Shown here piece by piece: positions 36,164 through 46,140 of a stretch of 64,000 nt of DNA. Both the position numbers and the translations under genes were made by a program. Within the stretch, counting starts at the first letter, position 1, and each line of letters starts with the position of its first letter. The notes under the pieces were generated by a model. The model ran no database searches, was not told the DNA's origin, and saw only the letters and a program-made list of their open reading frames with translations. Source of the stretch: Allocoleopsis franciscana PCC 7113 (lineage in GTDB: Bacteria; Cyanobacteriota; Cyanobacteriia; Cyanobacteriales; Coleofasciculaceae); assembly GCF_000317515.1 (NCBI RefSeq), contig NC_019738.1, positions 843,501 through 907,500 on the forward strand. Reading direction: 5' to 3'.

Positions 36164-38127
36164 TTAGAAGACCAAGGATCGCTGAATGCTGACACCTCTG
36201 AAACTTGCCGCCGTTCTTGTTGTTGCTGAATCCGTTCCAGGGTACCTGTAGGAATTGAAGCAATCAACTGGCGAGTATAGTCCTTGCTCGGTTCGCGGTA
36301 AATCTTCTGGGCAGAGCCAATCTCTTCGATTTTGCCTTGGTTCATCACCATGATGCGATCGCTCATGAATTTCACCACGCTCAAGTCATGGGAAATAAAG
36401 ATGTAGGTTAGACCAAACTCACTTTGTAACTCCTTGAGCAGGTTGAGTACCTGTGCTTGTACCGAAACATCCAGGGCAGAAACCGATTCATCACAAATAA
36501 TAAACTTAGGATTAAGCGCCAATGCCCTGGCAATACAAATTCGCTGCCGTTGACCTCCAGAAAACTCGTGAGGATAGCGATTCATCAAGTCTGGATTTAA
36601 ACCCACACGCTGCAACAAATAAGCGGCGCGATCGCGCCTTGTTTTTTTGTTGCCTCCCGCCTCATGAATCACCAATGGCTCCATCACCGTCTTGCCAATT
36701 TTCATCCGGGGGTCTAGAGAGCTAAAGGGATTTTGGAACACAATTTGCATCTCTCGCCGCAATTGCCGTAAACGGTTGCCTTTGAGAGCAGTGATATCTC
36801 GACCTTCAAACTCCATCTCACCGCTTATCGGCTCAATTAAACGCAGTAAAGTCCGCGCCAAAGTCGATTTGCCACACCCCGATTCTCCGACTAACCCTAA
36901 CGTTTCCCCTGGATAAACCTCAAACGAGATGCCATTCACCGCCATAATGTAGCGTTTAGCGGTGCCAAACACTCCCCGCACGGGAAAGCCCACCTGAAGA
37001 TCACGAATCGCAAGTAGTGGGACTTGGGAGGAAGAGGATACAGAGACAGAGTGACGTGGCGAGGCGGTGACGTTGCTGGCAGAATCCCCTGTATCTTCTT
37101 CCCCAGCGATGAGCTTGGCATCAACGGGTTTCTCCCGAATCTCCAGTTCACCACTCGCTGTCGTCACAACCTCCATGAAATCAGAAACGGTAGGTAAGTA
37201 TCGCATACGCCGCTCCAAACGAGGGCGACAAGCTAACAAACCTTTGGTATAAGGATGCTGCGGGTTCGAGAAAATCTCCCACACATCCCCTCTATCTACA
37301 ATTTTTCCCTGATACATCACCGCCACAGAGTCGGCAATTTCTGCAATTACCCCCAAATCGTGGGTAATAAACAGGATCGACATGCCCCGATTGTCCCGTA
37401 ACTCCCTGAGCAAATCGAGAATTGCCGCCTGCACCGTTACATCCAACGCTGTTGTAGGCTCGTCCGCAATCAACACATCCGGGTTACAAGAAATTGCCAT
37501 AGCAATCATCACCCGTTGTAACTGACCCCCAGACAGCTCATGGGGATAGCGCTCTAGGATGGCCTGTTTTTGCTGATTGATGTGGCGGTAAAGTTCTTTA
37601 TCCCCTGGCGTGGGTTGACTGGGGTTTTGCTGAATCAATTCTTCGAGATACTGCTTCTTTAATTCTTCATCGCCAGGGATGAGCTTGACCTCCTGAAGAC
37701 GAGCTATTGCCTGACGCCGCGCTTCTGCCTCAGAAATATCCTGGTGTTGCCGAATAGCTTCCACAAGCTGGAACCCACAGGTATAAACCGGGTTGAGGGA
37801 AGTCATCGGTTCCTGAAAAATCATGGAAATTTTCCCACCTCGGTAGAGACGCTTGCGCTCGTCATGTAATGCCAGCAAATCCACCGAATCTGACCCGTCA
37901 TCCGAGGGACGGAAATAAATTTCTCCCGCCGTAATCTTGCCTGGACTCGGCACCAAACCCATAACGGCGAGAGAAGTGACCGATTTCCCAGACCCTGATT
38001 CGCCGACAATTCCCAGGGTTTGACCTCGCTGGAGTTTGAAGTCAATTCCGTCAACCGCCAAGACCCGCTTTTCATCGGTGTGAAACTCTACTTTCAAATT
38101 GCGGACATCAAGAACGTTGTCAGTCAT
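36160..38127 (-). CDS. Dipeptide/oligopeptide ABC transporter, two ATP-binding domains fused (DppD-DppF type)
   Basis: About 655 residues. Two full ABC domains occur in series, with Walker [13 protein letters not shown] and [12 protein letters not shown], signature motifs [11 protein letters not shown] and [11 protein letters not shown], and Walker [13 protein letters not shown] and [13 protein letters not shown]. An acidic linker separates them. This is the fused DppDF/OppDF ATPase of peptide or nickel importers. No permease or binding protein gene is adjacent. The second Walker B has CDES rather than the usual DEP. The start is the ATG at 38127; the TTG at 38136 is also possible. Confidence 0.92.
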   Translation of the reverse strand: MTDNVLDVRNLKVEFHTDEKRVLAVDGIDFKLQRGQTLGIVGESGSGKSVTSLAVMGLVPSPGKITAGEIYFRPSDDGSDSVDLLALHDERKRLYRGGKISMIFQEPMTSLNPVYTCGFQLVEAIRQHQDISEAEARRQAIARLQEVKLIPGDEELKKQYLEELIQQNPSQPTPGDKELYRHINQQKQAILERYPHELSGGQLQRVMIAMAISCNPDVLIADEPTTALDVTVQAAILDLLRELRDNRGMSILFITHDLGVIAEIADSVAVMYQGKIVDRGDVWEIFSNPQHPYTKGLLACRPRLERRMRYLPTVSDFMEVVTTASGELEIREKPVDAKLIAGEEDTGDSASNVTASPRHSVSVSSSSQVPLLAIRDLQVGFPVRGVFGTAKRYIMAVNGISFEVYPGETLGLVGESGCGKSTLARTLLRLIEPISGEMEFEGRDITALKGNRLRQLRREMQIVFQNPFSSLDPRMKIGKTVMEPLVIHEAGGNKKTRRDRAAYLLQRVGLNPDLMNRYPHEFSGGQRQRICIARALALNPKFIICDESVSALDVSVQAQVLNLLKELQSEFGLTYIFISHDLSVVKFMSDRIMVMNQGKIEEIGSAQKIYREPSKDYTRQLIASIPTGTLERIQQQQERRQVSEVSAFSDPWSSN

Positions 38128-38240
38128 GGCATTCAAGAACAGGGAGTTAAAAGCGATTGTAACAACCTGTTCCCTTTAGAAGATGTTAATCTGGACATTT
38201 TTTTGGAAATGGGTAATGGCAAAAATTCGCCCTCATCTCC

Positions 38241-38316
38241 TCAGCACCCCCGCACCTCAGCACCCCAGCACCTCAGAACCCCAGCACCCCCGCACTCCCA
38301 GCACCCCAGCACCCCA
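38241..38316 (+). repeat. Short tandem repeat, unit about CAGCACCCC
   Basis: A 76-bp degenerate 9-base tandem array (CAGCACCCC, CGCACCTCAG and variants) in the 343-bp gap between the ABC gene and clpC. The rest of the gap (38128-38240 and 38317-38470) must hold the promoters of the divergent genes; I see no clear elements. Confidence 0.8.
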
Positions 38317-38470
38317 GTTAGACGGCAACTACTCCTAAAGATTACGGTTCTGCCCACTGAGCGAGTCAACCTGAGAGAGATACATTGAAGGGAAGGAAGT
38401 ACATAAAACTTTATGTAAGGGTGAGTGTCACATCACTCACTGATTAAACCGCTCGGTAAGGTGAACCCAC

Positions 38471-40954
38471 ATGTTTGAACGTTTCACAGATAGAGCCATC
38501 AAAGCTATTATGCTCGCCCAGGAAGAAGCTCGTCGCCTGGGACACAACCTCGTGGGAACCGAGCAAATTCTCTTGGGGTTGCTAGGTGAAGGCAAAGGTA
38601 TTGCCAGTATTGTCCTCAATAATTTTGGCATTACCCTGGAATCGGCACGGGCAGAGGTCGAGAATTTGATTGGACGCGGGTATCGAGCTGTCCCGGCACA
38701 ACTCCCCTTTACTCCTAAAGCCAAGCGCATTTTCGATCAATCGTTCAAAGAGGCTCGTCAACTCGGACATAACTATATTGGTACGGAACATTTATTGTTG
38801 GCAATCACCCATGACGAAGAAGGTGTTGCTGCCAAAGTGATTGAAAACCTAGACGTTGACTTGGGTGATGTTCGCAGCGCCGTGATTAAAGCGATGGGAG
38901 AAGTCGCTGCTGCTGCCAAAACGAGAAGCCAAGGGTCTTCGCTGTTTGGAGAAACTCCAACTAAAAAGGCGAGTTTGGAAGAGTTTGGTCGGAATCTGAC
39001 TCAGCTAGCCTTAGAAGGCAAGCTTGACCCGGTTGTGGGTCGTGCCAAGGAAATTGAACGGGTAATTCAGATTTTGGGTCGTCGCACGAAGAATAACCCA
39101 GTGTTGATTGGGGAACCGGGAGTTGGCAAAACGGCGATCGCAGAAGGTCTGGCTCAACGTATTGTGGACAATCATGTCCCCGATTTGTTGGAAGATAAGC
39201 AAGTTTTCACCTTAGATATGGGCTTGCTGCTCTCAGGCACTCGCTATCGAGGAGACTTTGAGGAACGCCTCAAGCAAATTATGGAGGAAGTGCGTCAATC
39301 TGGGAATATCATCTTAGTGATTGACGAAATCCATACCTTGGTTGGTGCTGGGTCAACCGAAGGCGGCATGGATGCGGCAAATCTCCTCAAACCCGCTCTC
39401 GCACGAGGCGAATTGCAGTGCTTGGGAGCCACCACGCTTGATGAATACCGGAAGCATATTGAACGGGATGCGGCTTTAGAGCGCCGTTTCCAACCCGTGA
39501 TGGTAGGAGAACCGTCCGTTGAGGACACGATTGAGATTCTGTACGGTCTGCGCGATGCTTACGAGCAGTTCCATAAGGTTAAAATTTCTAATCAAGCGCT
39601 GGAAGCGGCGGCTAAACTCTCTGACCGCTATATCCAAGACCGCTTCTTGCCAGATAAAGCGATTGACTTGATTGATGAAGCCGGAAGCCGTATCCATTTA
39701 ATCCATTCTGGCCCCTCTCCGGCGGCAAAAGAACTGAAGCAGGAACTGCGTCGAATTACCCAGAAAAAAGAAGAGGCGGTTAAGGCTCAGAATTTTGACA
39801 AAGCCTCACAAATGCGCGATCGCGAGTTAGAGTTAGAATCTCAACTCCAAGCGATGCTCAACAACGACCAAGAGCAGAATGCTTCCCTCACTCCTACGGT
39901 TACAGAGGAAGACATTGCCCAAATCGTCGCCTCTTGGACGGGGATACCCGTCAACAAGCTTACTGAATCGGAATCAGCGATGCTGTTGCACCTGGAAGAC
40001 ACCCTACATCAGCGCCTAGTGGGTCAAGAGGAAGCGGTTGTCGCCGTTTCCCGTGCGATTCGCCGAGCCAGAGTTGGATTAAAAAATCCCAATCGACCGA
40101 TCGCCAGCTTTATCTTCTCAGGCCCCACGGGTGTTGGCAAGACTGAACTTGCGAAAGCGCTAGCGGCCTACTTCTTCGGTTCAGAAGAAGCGATGATTCG
40201 GCTGGATATGTCGGAATTCATGGAATCCCACACCGTCTCCAAGCTGATTGGTTCCCCTCCGGGATATGTCGGGTATGACGAAGGCGGTCAACTCACGGAA
40301 GCCGTTCGACGCAAGCCTTACACAGTGCTGCTATTCGACGAAATCGAAAAAGCTCACCCGGATGTCTTCAACATGCTATTGCAACTGTTGGATGATGGTC
40401 GCTTGACCGATGCTCAAGGTCGCACGGTGGACTTTAAGAACACGTTGATTATCATGACCTCTAACATCGGGTCGAAGGTGATTGAAAAAGGTGGCAGTAG
40501 CTTCGGTTTTGAATCCTCCGGCAATGAAGCAGAGTCTCGATACCTCCGCATCCGGGATAAGGTGAACGAAGACCTGAAAGGTTACTTCCGTCCTGAGTTC
40601 CTCAATCGCCTGGATGAGATTATTGTCTTCCGTCAGTTGACCAGGGATGAGGTGAAGCAAATCGCTGACCTCATGCTACGAGACATCTCCATCCGCCTGC
40701 TTGAGCAAGGCATCGCCCTAGAAGTCACGGGACGGTTCAAAGACCGTTTAGTGGACGAAGGTTACGACCCTAGCTATGGTGCAAGACCGTTACGTCGAGC
40801 GATTATGCGCCTGCTGGAAGATAGCTTAGCTGAGGCGATGCTATCGGGTCAGGTCAATGATGGCGATACGGCTGTGATTGATGTTGATGACAAGGGTCAG
40901 GTGAAAGTATTACAAAGTCAGCCACAAGAGTTGTTGCTCCAAGGCGTTGGCTAA
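38471..40954 (+). CDS. clpC: ATP-dependent Clp protease ATPase subunit ClpC
   Basis: 827 residues, the normal ClpC length. The N-terminal double Clp-N domain ([20 protein letters not shown]) is followed by D1 with Walker [14 protein letters not shown], a UVR/middle domain ([18 protein letters not shown]), D2 with Walker [13 protein letters not shown], and [13 protein letters not shown]. The ClpP-binding loop occurs late. ClpC unfolds proteins for ClpP-type proteases and is essential in cyanobacteria. It ends in a terminator at 40987. Confidence 0.97.
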   Translation: MFERFTDRAIKAIMLAQEEARRLGHNLVGTEQILLGLLGEGKGIASIVLNNFGITLESARAEVENLIGRGYRAVPAQLPFTPKAKRIFDQSFKEARQLGHNYIGTEHLLLAITHDEEGVAAKVIENLDVDLGDVRSAVIKAMGEVAAAAKTRSQGSSLFGETPTKKASLEEFGRNLTQLALEGKLDPVVGRAKEIERVIQILGRRTKNNPVLIGEPGVGKTAIAEGLAQRIVDNHVPDLLEDKQVFTLDMGLLLSGTRYRGDFEERLKQIMEEVRQSGNIILVIDEIHTLVGAGSTEGGMDAANLLKPALARGELQCLGATTLDEYRKHIERDAALERRFQPVMVGEPSVEDTIEILYGLRDAYEQFHKVKISNQALEAAAKLSDRYIQDRFLPDKAIDLIDEAGSRIHLIHSGPSPAAKELKQELRRITQKKEEAVKAQNFDKASQMRDRELELESQLQAMLNNDQEQNASLTPTVTEEDIAQIVASWTGIPVNKLTESESAMLLHLEDTLHQRLVGQEEAVVAVSRAIRRARVGLKNPNRPIASFIFSGPTGVGKTELAKALAAYFFGSEEAMIRLDMSEFMESHTVSKLIGSPPGYVGYDEGGQLTEAVRRKPYTVLLFDEIEKAHPDVFNMLLQLLDDGRLTDAQGRTVDFKNTLIIMTSNIGSKVIEKGGSSFGFESSGNEAESRYLRIRDKVNEDLKGYFRPEFLNRLDEIIVFRQLTRDEVKQIADLMLRDISIRLLEQGIALEVTGRFKDRLVDEGYDPSYGARPLRRAIMRLLEDSLAEAMLSGQVNDGDTAVIDVDDKGQVKVLQSQPQELLLQGVG

Positions 40955-40986
40955 TACTGATTCAATCGTCTGCTGAGTTCTGAATG

Positions 40987-41031
40987 AAATATCCGCTCTC
41001 ATTGTAGACAACGACGGGAGCGGATATTTTT
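40987..41031 (+). terminator. Rho-independent terminator of clpC
   Basis: A perfect 12-bp stem (AAATATCCGCTC with GAGCGGATATTT) and a loop of about 19 bases is followed by TTTGTAACATTTT. Confidence 0.85.
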
Positions 41032-41261
41032 GTAACATTTTCTGGCACTAAGCGGTTGCTATATATAGCTGTCGCCATAAAGGTTAAAACAGATTTAACA
41101 ACCCAAACGACCACGTACCAGTAATCAATAAGCTGTTACGCATTTAATTTGTCTATTGAGGCTGCGGGGGGGCAGGGGAGCTTGGGAGCTTGGGAGAGGA
41201 TTTGAGCGTTTTTATCCTGTGTTTAAAATGTACAAGTTAAATGCACTTTAGCTTATAAAAG

Positions 41262-41444
41262 CCTTCTACCTTCTGCCTTCTGCCTTCTGCCTTCTGCCTT
41301 CTAACTTCTACCTTCTGCCTTCTGCCTTCTGCCTTCTAACTTCTACCTTCTAACTTCTGCCTTCTGCCTTCTGCCTTCTACCTTCTACCTTCTACCTTCT
41401 ACCTTCTACCTTCTGCCTTCTGCCTTCTGCCTTCTGCCTTCTGC
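41262..41444 (+). repeat. Heptamer tandem array (CTTCTGC / CTTCTAC, about 26 copies)
   Basis: About 180 bp of tandem 7-base units, mostly CCTTCTG with CCTTCTA variants, in a 750-bp intergenic gap. Heptameric arrays of this kind are known short tandem repeats in filamentous cyanobacteria. A related GGGGAGCTT run precedes it near 41170. Short copies of the same unit (GAAGGCAGAAGGCAG) lie at 25140-25165. The rest of the gap shows no ORF. Confidence 0.92.
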
Positions 41445-41704
41445 TATAACAGGTCTTTGTGCACTCAAACCTATCCCTGAGTTAGAGCGTCATAGTCTAT
41501 ACTCCAGAGAGAAAAGCTGCCTGATCGAAAATCAAAATATATCCTGGTACTAAAGCCACTGGATTTTACAGTGACGTTGATTCAGCGCTCAGCCATTTGC
41601 ACAGCCTGCGCGTGTACAAGCGTTGCTACCGCGCCCATCAGAGTCCGTAGGCTGGTGCACTACACCTAATCGCCAAACCTGACCGACAGGCAAAGGGAGT
41701 TGTC

Positions 41705-44700
41705 ATGAAGTACAAGAATTGGAATATCTTCGTATTGTTAGCAAGGGTTAGTGTCATCCTTTCCAGCTTCCTCTTGTCTGTTGGTCTTGCCATTGCCCAA
41801 TCCGCGCCACCTCCTACCTCAGGAATTTCCACTCAGGAGCGGCAAGAGTTGGAGCGATTACCCCAAGGGGGTAGCGCAGAGCGATCGCAAGGGCGATTCG
41901 ATAGTCAGGCGCAGGTTATGGCTGAAGCCAATCGCACCTTCAGTCAAACCACAATGCTGTTGAATCTGATGCTGGTGACGTTGGCGCTGTTTCTGGGCGC
42001 TGCGATTGCAGCCTTTTTCCTACTACGGCGAGCTGTGATTCGAGAGGTTGCCGAACTCGTCAGAACCCACCTCAAGGAGATGGGAGAGTTGGAGGGTAAG
42101 ATTACTCGCGCCAATCAAAATGTTCAAAATATCCTCCGAGAAACTGAAAATATGGAAGCTGAACTCAAGAATGAGGCAGACCATTTTCATCAGGAGATCG
42201 GCGTTAAACGAGATAATATATTCCACCAGCTCTCTGAGCTGTCTCAATCTAAAAAACAGGCATTAGTTGAATTAGAGACGCAAATCCAAGAGGCAAAACA
42301 AGCGTTAGCAACATTAGAACAAGAGTTTGCCGCCGGACTCTCTAGACTCGACTTAGAAGCTCAACAAAAAAAAGGGTTAATCCTCCATAATTTAGAGCAA
42401 CTCAGCTTAGACTTTGCCCCTGAACTTTCGGCAATAAAAACGGAAGTCCAAGGACAGAAAAATCTAACCTTGCAGAACCTGAAACAATCAGAGACTGAGT
42501 TTGCCGATTCTCTCTCCCAACTCCAAGCCAATGTCCAACAACAACGAGACGTAATTGTTCAGAATATACAGCAATTAAGTGATGATTTTTCACCTCAACT
42601 TACGACCCTACATTCTGAGGTGCAACAGCACAAGGATGCTGTCCTAAAAAATTTAGGAAAATCCGAATCTGAGTTTGTCAGTGCACTCTCGGAACTGCAA
42701 GCCAATGTGCAACGGCAACGAGAATTAACGCTGCAAAATCTAGAACAATTAAGCGCTAATTTTGCTCCTGAACTCTCGGCTATGCAAGCGGATATTCAAA
42801 GGCAGAAAGAAGCCATTTTACAAAATCTAGAGAAATCCGAATCCGAGTTTGGAGCGGCGCTTTCGGTACTTCAGTCAAATGTGCTACAACAAAGAAACTT
42901 AATTGTCCAAAACCTAGAACAATTAAGTGCTGAATTTGCTCCTGAACTCTCGGCTATGCAGTCGAATGTTCAATCGGAGAAAGATACTGTACTGCAAAAT
43001 CTGAAAGAATCGAAAATAGAGTTTACGAATCAATTATCTCAACTTCAGTCAGAAGCTCAACAGCAACGAGATTTAATCCTGGAACAACTCAAAAATCTAG
43101 AGGCAGAGTTTTCTCCTAAGTTGTTGGCTATTCAGGCGGAAGCAGAGCAACAAGCCCAAAAACACAAAGATTTAACCCTACAAAACCTAGAGCAATTAGG
43201 ACATGACATAGCCGCTCAACTCTCACAATCTCAGTCGCAAATTCAACAGCAAATGGCTGAGATTGTCCAGAAATTGAAAAATCAGGAGAGTGAATTTTCC
43301 ACTCAGGTTTCCAACTCGCACTTAGGAGTGCAAGATAAACAGCAGCAAACTCTGCAAAATTTAGAAAAATTAGAAGCAGAAGTTACCGCTAAATTTGCCC
43401 AATTCCAGTCGCAGATTGAGCAGCAAATGTCTGAGGTTCTCCAGAACCTGAAAAACCGCGAGGCTGAGTTTGCCACTCAGGTTTCTAACTCCCAGTCAGG
43501 AGTTCAAGACAAGAGGACGCAAACCTTACAAAGCTTAGAAAAATTAGAAACTGAAGTCACAACCCAATTTGCCCAATTCCAGTCGCAGATTCAACAGCAA
43601 ATGACCCAGACACTTCAGAAGTTAAAAGATCGGGCAACTGATTTTGCGGCTCAGGTTTCTAACTCTCAGTCAGGGATTCAAGACAAGAAGCAGCAAACCC
43701 TTCAAAGTATTGAGCAAATAGAGACGGAAGTCACAACTCAACTCTCACAATTACAGTCTCAAATTCAAACTCGCAAAGATTTAACCCTTCAAAATTTGGA
43801 CAATTTAGAGACTACGCTGGCCACTCAGTTTTCTGAAGTAGCCTCGAATGCTCAAACTCAAAAAGAGCAGATTTTAAAGCAATTAGCGGAATTGTCACCT
43901 ACCTCAATCACAGAGGCAATTATTCCTGAGGTGCAAGAAAGAATCCAAGGGTTAAACGAACAATTGGAACGTCTGAAAGCAAATCATCCTGAGTTGTTTT
44001 TGAACTTGGATGACTATGTTGAGCATGGACATACTCTGATGTCTGAAGGGCGCTATGAAGAGGCGATCGCAAGCTATGATCAAGCCCTTGACCTAAAGCC
44101 CAATAGCCCTGATGTTTGGTATCACAAGGGCATGGCCTTATGGGAATTAAAGCAGTACCAAGACGCGATCGCTGCATTTGATAAAGTACTCGAAAGCAAG
44201 CCAAATGACCCTGGAAGCTGGTATCACCGAGGTCTTGCTCTAAAAGAGTTACAGCGATATGAAGGTGCGATCGCAGCCTTTAGCAAGGTGGTGGAAATCC
44301 AGCCGGATGATTACAAAGCTTGGCTGCATCGGGGTATTACCTTGAGGAGATTGAAGCGCAATGAAGATGCGATCGCCTCATTTGACAAAGCCCTGGAGAT
44401 TAACTCCGATTATCATGAAGCCTGGGTTAATCGCGGGGTAGCGTTCGGGACGTTGCAAAATCAGGAAGAAGCTTTCCAGTCCTTTGATCGAGCCGTTCAA
44501 GTGCAACCCGATGACGTTGTAGCATGGTCGAATCGAGGTTTAGCGTTGGGTACGTTAGAACGATATGAAGAGGCGGCGGCATCCTTTGACAAAGTGATTG
44601 AGTTCAAACCGGACTCTCATAAAGCGTGGAACAACAGAGGTGAGATGTTAGTGAAGCTAGAGCGCGATCAGGAAGCGTTGGATAGCTTTGATCGAGCATT

Positions 44701-45022
44701 GCAACTTCAACCTGATTTTGCCAAAGCTCTTTATAATAAGGCAGCCTGTTATGCTCGACAAAATGAGGCAAATTTAGTCATCGACCACCTAGAAAAGGCA
44801 ATCCGTCTCGATCCGAGTTATCGCGCTGAAGCCAGAGCAAACTCAGATTTTGATGGATTGGTCGAGGATGATCGGTTCTGGGACTTGATTGAAGGTGAAG
44901 AGATGGGTGAGCCTGCGCCCATTTCTGAGCCAGCGCCGCGCCCAACAGCTCCTCGTGCCCTACAGGGTAAGGGTCGAGCACAGGGTATGCCTACCCAGCG
45001 TCAGAGGAGGCCGGTGCAGTAA
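41705..45022 (+). CDS. Large membrane-anchored coiled-coil/TPR protein with 29-residue repeats
   Basis: 1105 residues from ATG 41705; GGGAG lies 7 bases upstream. It begins with a signal-like hydrophobic segment (residues about 8-33) and a second helix near residue 83 (NLMLVTLALFLGAAIAAFFLL). From about 225 to 745 comes an uninterrupted alpha-helical region built of about 17 consecutive units of 29 residues (occasionally 28+30), in alternating A and B types. They begin LTLQNLEQLS or AILQNLEKSE and end near LQxxVQxxKD. From about 775 there are eight TPR units, such as EEAIASYDQALDLKPNSPDV, and then a basic, Pro-rich tail. I do not know a named family; it probably scaffolds an envelope or septal complex. 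Confidence 0.88.
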   Translation: MKYKNWNIFVLLARVSVILSSFLLSVGLAIAQSAPPPTSGISTQERQELERLPQGGSAERSQGRFDSQAQVMAEANRTFSQTTMLLNLMLVTLALFLGAAIAAFFLLRRAVIREVAELVRTHLKEMGELEGKITRANQNVQNILRETENMEAELKNEADHFHQEIGVKRDNIFHQLSELSQSKKQALVELETQIQEAKQALATLEQEFAAGLSRLDLEAQQKKGLILHNLEQLSLDFAPELSAIKTEVQGQKNLTLQNLKQSETEFADSLSQLQANVQQQRDVIVQNIQQLSDDFSPQLTTLHSEVQQHKDAVLKNLGKSESEFVSALSELQANVQRQRELTLQNLEQLSANFAPELSAMQADIQRQKEAILQNLEKSESEFGAALSVLQSNVLQQRNLIVQNLEQLSAEFAPELSAMQSNVQSEKDTVLQNLKESKIEFTNQLSQLQSEAQQQRDLILEQLKNLEAEFSPKLLAIQAEAEQQAQKHKDLTLQNLEQLGHDIAAQLSQSQSQIQQQMAEIVQKLKNQESEFSTQVSNSHLGVQDKQQQTLQNLEKLEAEVTAKFAQFQSQIEQQMSEVLQNLKNREAEFATQVSNSQSGVQDKRTQTLQSLEKLETEVTTQFAQFQSQIQQQMTQTLQKLKDRATDFAAQVSNSQSGIQDKKQQTLQSIEQIETEVTTQLSQLQSQIQTRKDLTLQNLDNLETTLATQFSEVASNAQTQKEQILKQLAELSPTSITEAIIPEVQERIQGLNEQLERLKANHPELFLNLDDYVEHGHTLMSEGRYEEAIASYDQALDLKPNSPDVWYHKGMALWELKQYQDAIAAFDKVLESKPNDPGSWYHRGLALKELQRYEGAIAAFSKVVEIQPDDYKAWLHRGITLRRLKRNEDAIASFDKALEINSDYHEAWVNRGVAFGTLQNQEEAFQSFDRAVQVQPDDVVAWSNRGLALGTLERYEEAAASFDKVIEFKPDSHKAWNNRGEMLVKLERDQEALDSFDRALQLQPDFAKALYNKAACYARQNEANLVIDHLEKAIRLDPSYRAEARANSDFDGLVEDDRFWDLIEGEEMGEPAPISEPAPRPTAPRALQGKGRAQGMPTQRQRRPVQ

Positions 45023-45168
45023 TGGGAGCCTGTCAGTCAAGCATATAGCATTCAAGTAACTTGGTAGAGCGTAAGCGTTACCCAACAGGCTAACCATAGA
45101 GTTGGGGGAATGTACCTCAACCCAACCTTGTATCTCAACTGAGATCTTGCACCAGTTGCAACAACCGC

Positions 45169-45255
45169 CAGTGGTTAAAACCACTGTCTCATAGCTCAAG
45201 TCGTCTAAAGACGACTGAATAAGAGTTTCAGTCCATTTCAATGGACTTGAGCTAT
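45169..45255 (+). repeat. Compound hairpin element (three stems, one enclosing two others)
   Basis: A leading hairpin CAGTGGTT-AA-AACCACTG (45169-45186) precedes an outer stem ATAGCTCAAGTC / GACTTGAGCTAT (45191-45202 / 45244-45255). Inside the outer stem lie two hairpins, AGTCGTCT-AA-AGACGACT (45199-45216) and AGTCCAT-TTCA-ATGGACT (45230-45247), which share bases with it. All are perfect or nearly so. This resembles the structured REP-like repeats common in cyanobacterial spacers. The rest of 45256-45804 has GTAGGGGTACCC-type hairpins and no ORF. Confidence 0.75.
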
Positions 45256-45804
45256 AAGCCAAGAAATGAATGATACTGTTGGCGAATTGATGTGGGGTGA
45301 CGCCCCTAACAGGGAAATTCTGTAGGGGTACCCTCCTCTTGTGGGTACCCTACATCCAAGCAGGACATCCACAAGGGATGCCCCTACAAAGCCCTAAAAT
45401 CTGGGTTTTGGAGATGAGGGGTCAAACCCCTCGTTAATTGACCAACGGTATCATCAGTTGAAAAGTATAAAAAAGAGTGACGAAATACAAACAATAGTAT
45501 GCTTTTCAAGATTTTTTAGGTAATTCTACTACCTTTGAGGTATGAGGTCTTGCCACCTTGAGTATAGGTAGTTCTTTGACAGACCCCACAATAGCAGTTA
45601 ACTATACCGCTCTGGGGGAGTAGCAATCTACTGAAAGGCTCAGTGCTGAATTAGGTTCCGTCTTGTGGAACACGATCGCCCAATCTCACCATCTCCAGCC
45701 AGTCACTTAAAGAAGTGATGGTTGACTCGATTTAAACGACATACCGTTTGCCCCAGCTCAGGTATAAATATGCTGCTGCCCTACAGAGAGTGAGGAGGTT
45801 AGCA

Positions 45805-46140
45805 GTGGTACTCGATCTACACAAATTTTATCAAGCAACGAATCCCAGTAAAACTCTAGCTGTAGAGAATGCTGAGGATCGGAAATATTATATTGATTTC
45901 TCCTCAGTCCGTGGGGGGTTAGAGAGCATTGTGCGATCGCAACGGAACCGACTCGTCTTGGCGATTACCGATGACGAGTGGAACTTATTGCGTCAAGTCG
46001 CGAAACAGAAGAAAGTAACAGGCGATCAAAATTACCAAACTCTCATCCGTAGTCTATTTGTTCATGAGTACTACGACCAAGAGGAACCTTGGTTTGATAT
46101 CAACCCGATTCTGGCAGAAGCTAAAGAGTTTCAGCTATGA
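45805..46140 (+). CDS. Small partner protein, possibly an internally deleted AAA ATPase
   Basis: The start is GTG 45805 (VVLDLHKFYQATNPSKT) because GAGGAGG lies 6 bases upstream; the frame is also open to TTG 45748. It has 111 residues. The N-terminal 40 residues (YQATNPSKTLAVENAEDRKY) resemble, from memory, the start of a cyanobacterial P-loop ATPase of more than 400 residues, in which a SSVRGG segment precedes the ATPase. Here the sequence passes directly from SSVRGG to a C-terminal winged-helix-like tail (AITDDEWNLLRQVAKQKKV) with no P-loop. The stop overlaps the next gene's ATG by 4 bases, so the two are translationally coupled. Confidence 0.7.
   Translation: MVLDLHKFYQATNPSKTLAVENAEDRKYYIDFSSVRGGLESIVRSQRNRLVLAITDDEWNLLRQVAKQKKVTGDQNYQTLIRSLFVHEYYDQEEPWFDINPILAEAKEFQL

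Noticed and set aside
41262-41444. Repeat array that could be taken for a CRISPR
   Set aside because: The unit is only 7 bases with no spacers, so it is a simple tandem array.
42380-43940. Regular 87-bp periodicity as a CRISPR or noncoding repeat
   Set aside because: It is the coding reflection of the 29-residue protein repeat within one long open frame.
45576-45608. A sigma-70 promoter (TTGACA ... TATACC) before the STAND pair
   Set aside because: The spacing is 21 bases, outside the usual 16-19, so it is not a convincing promoter.
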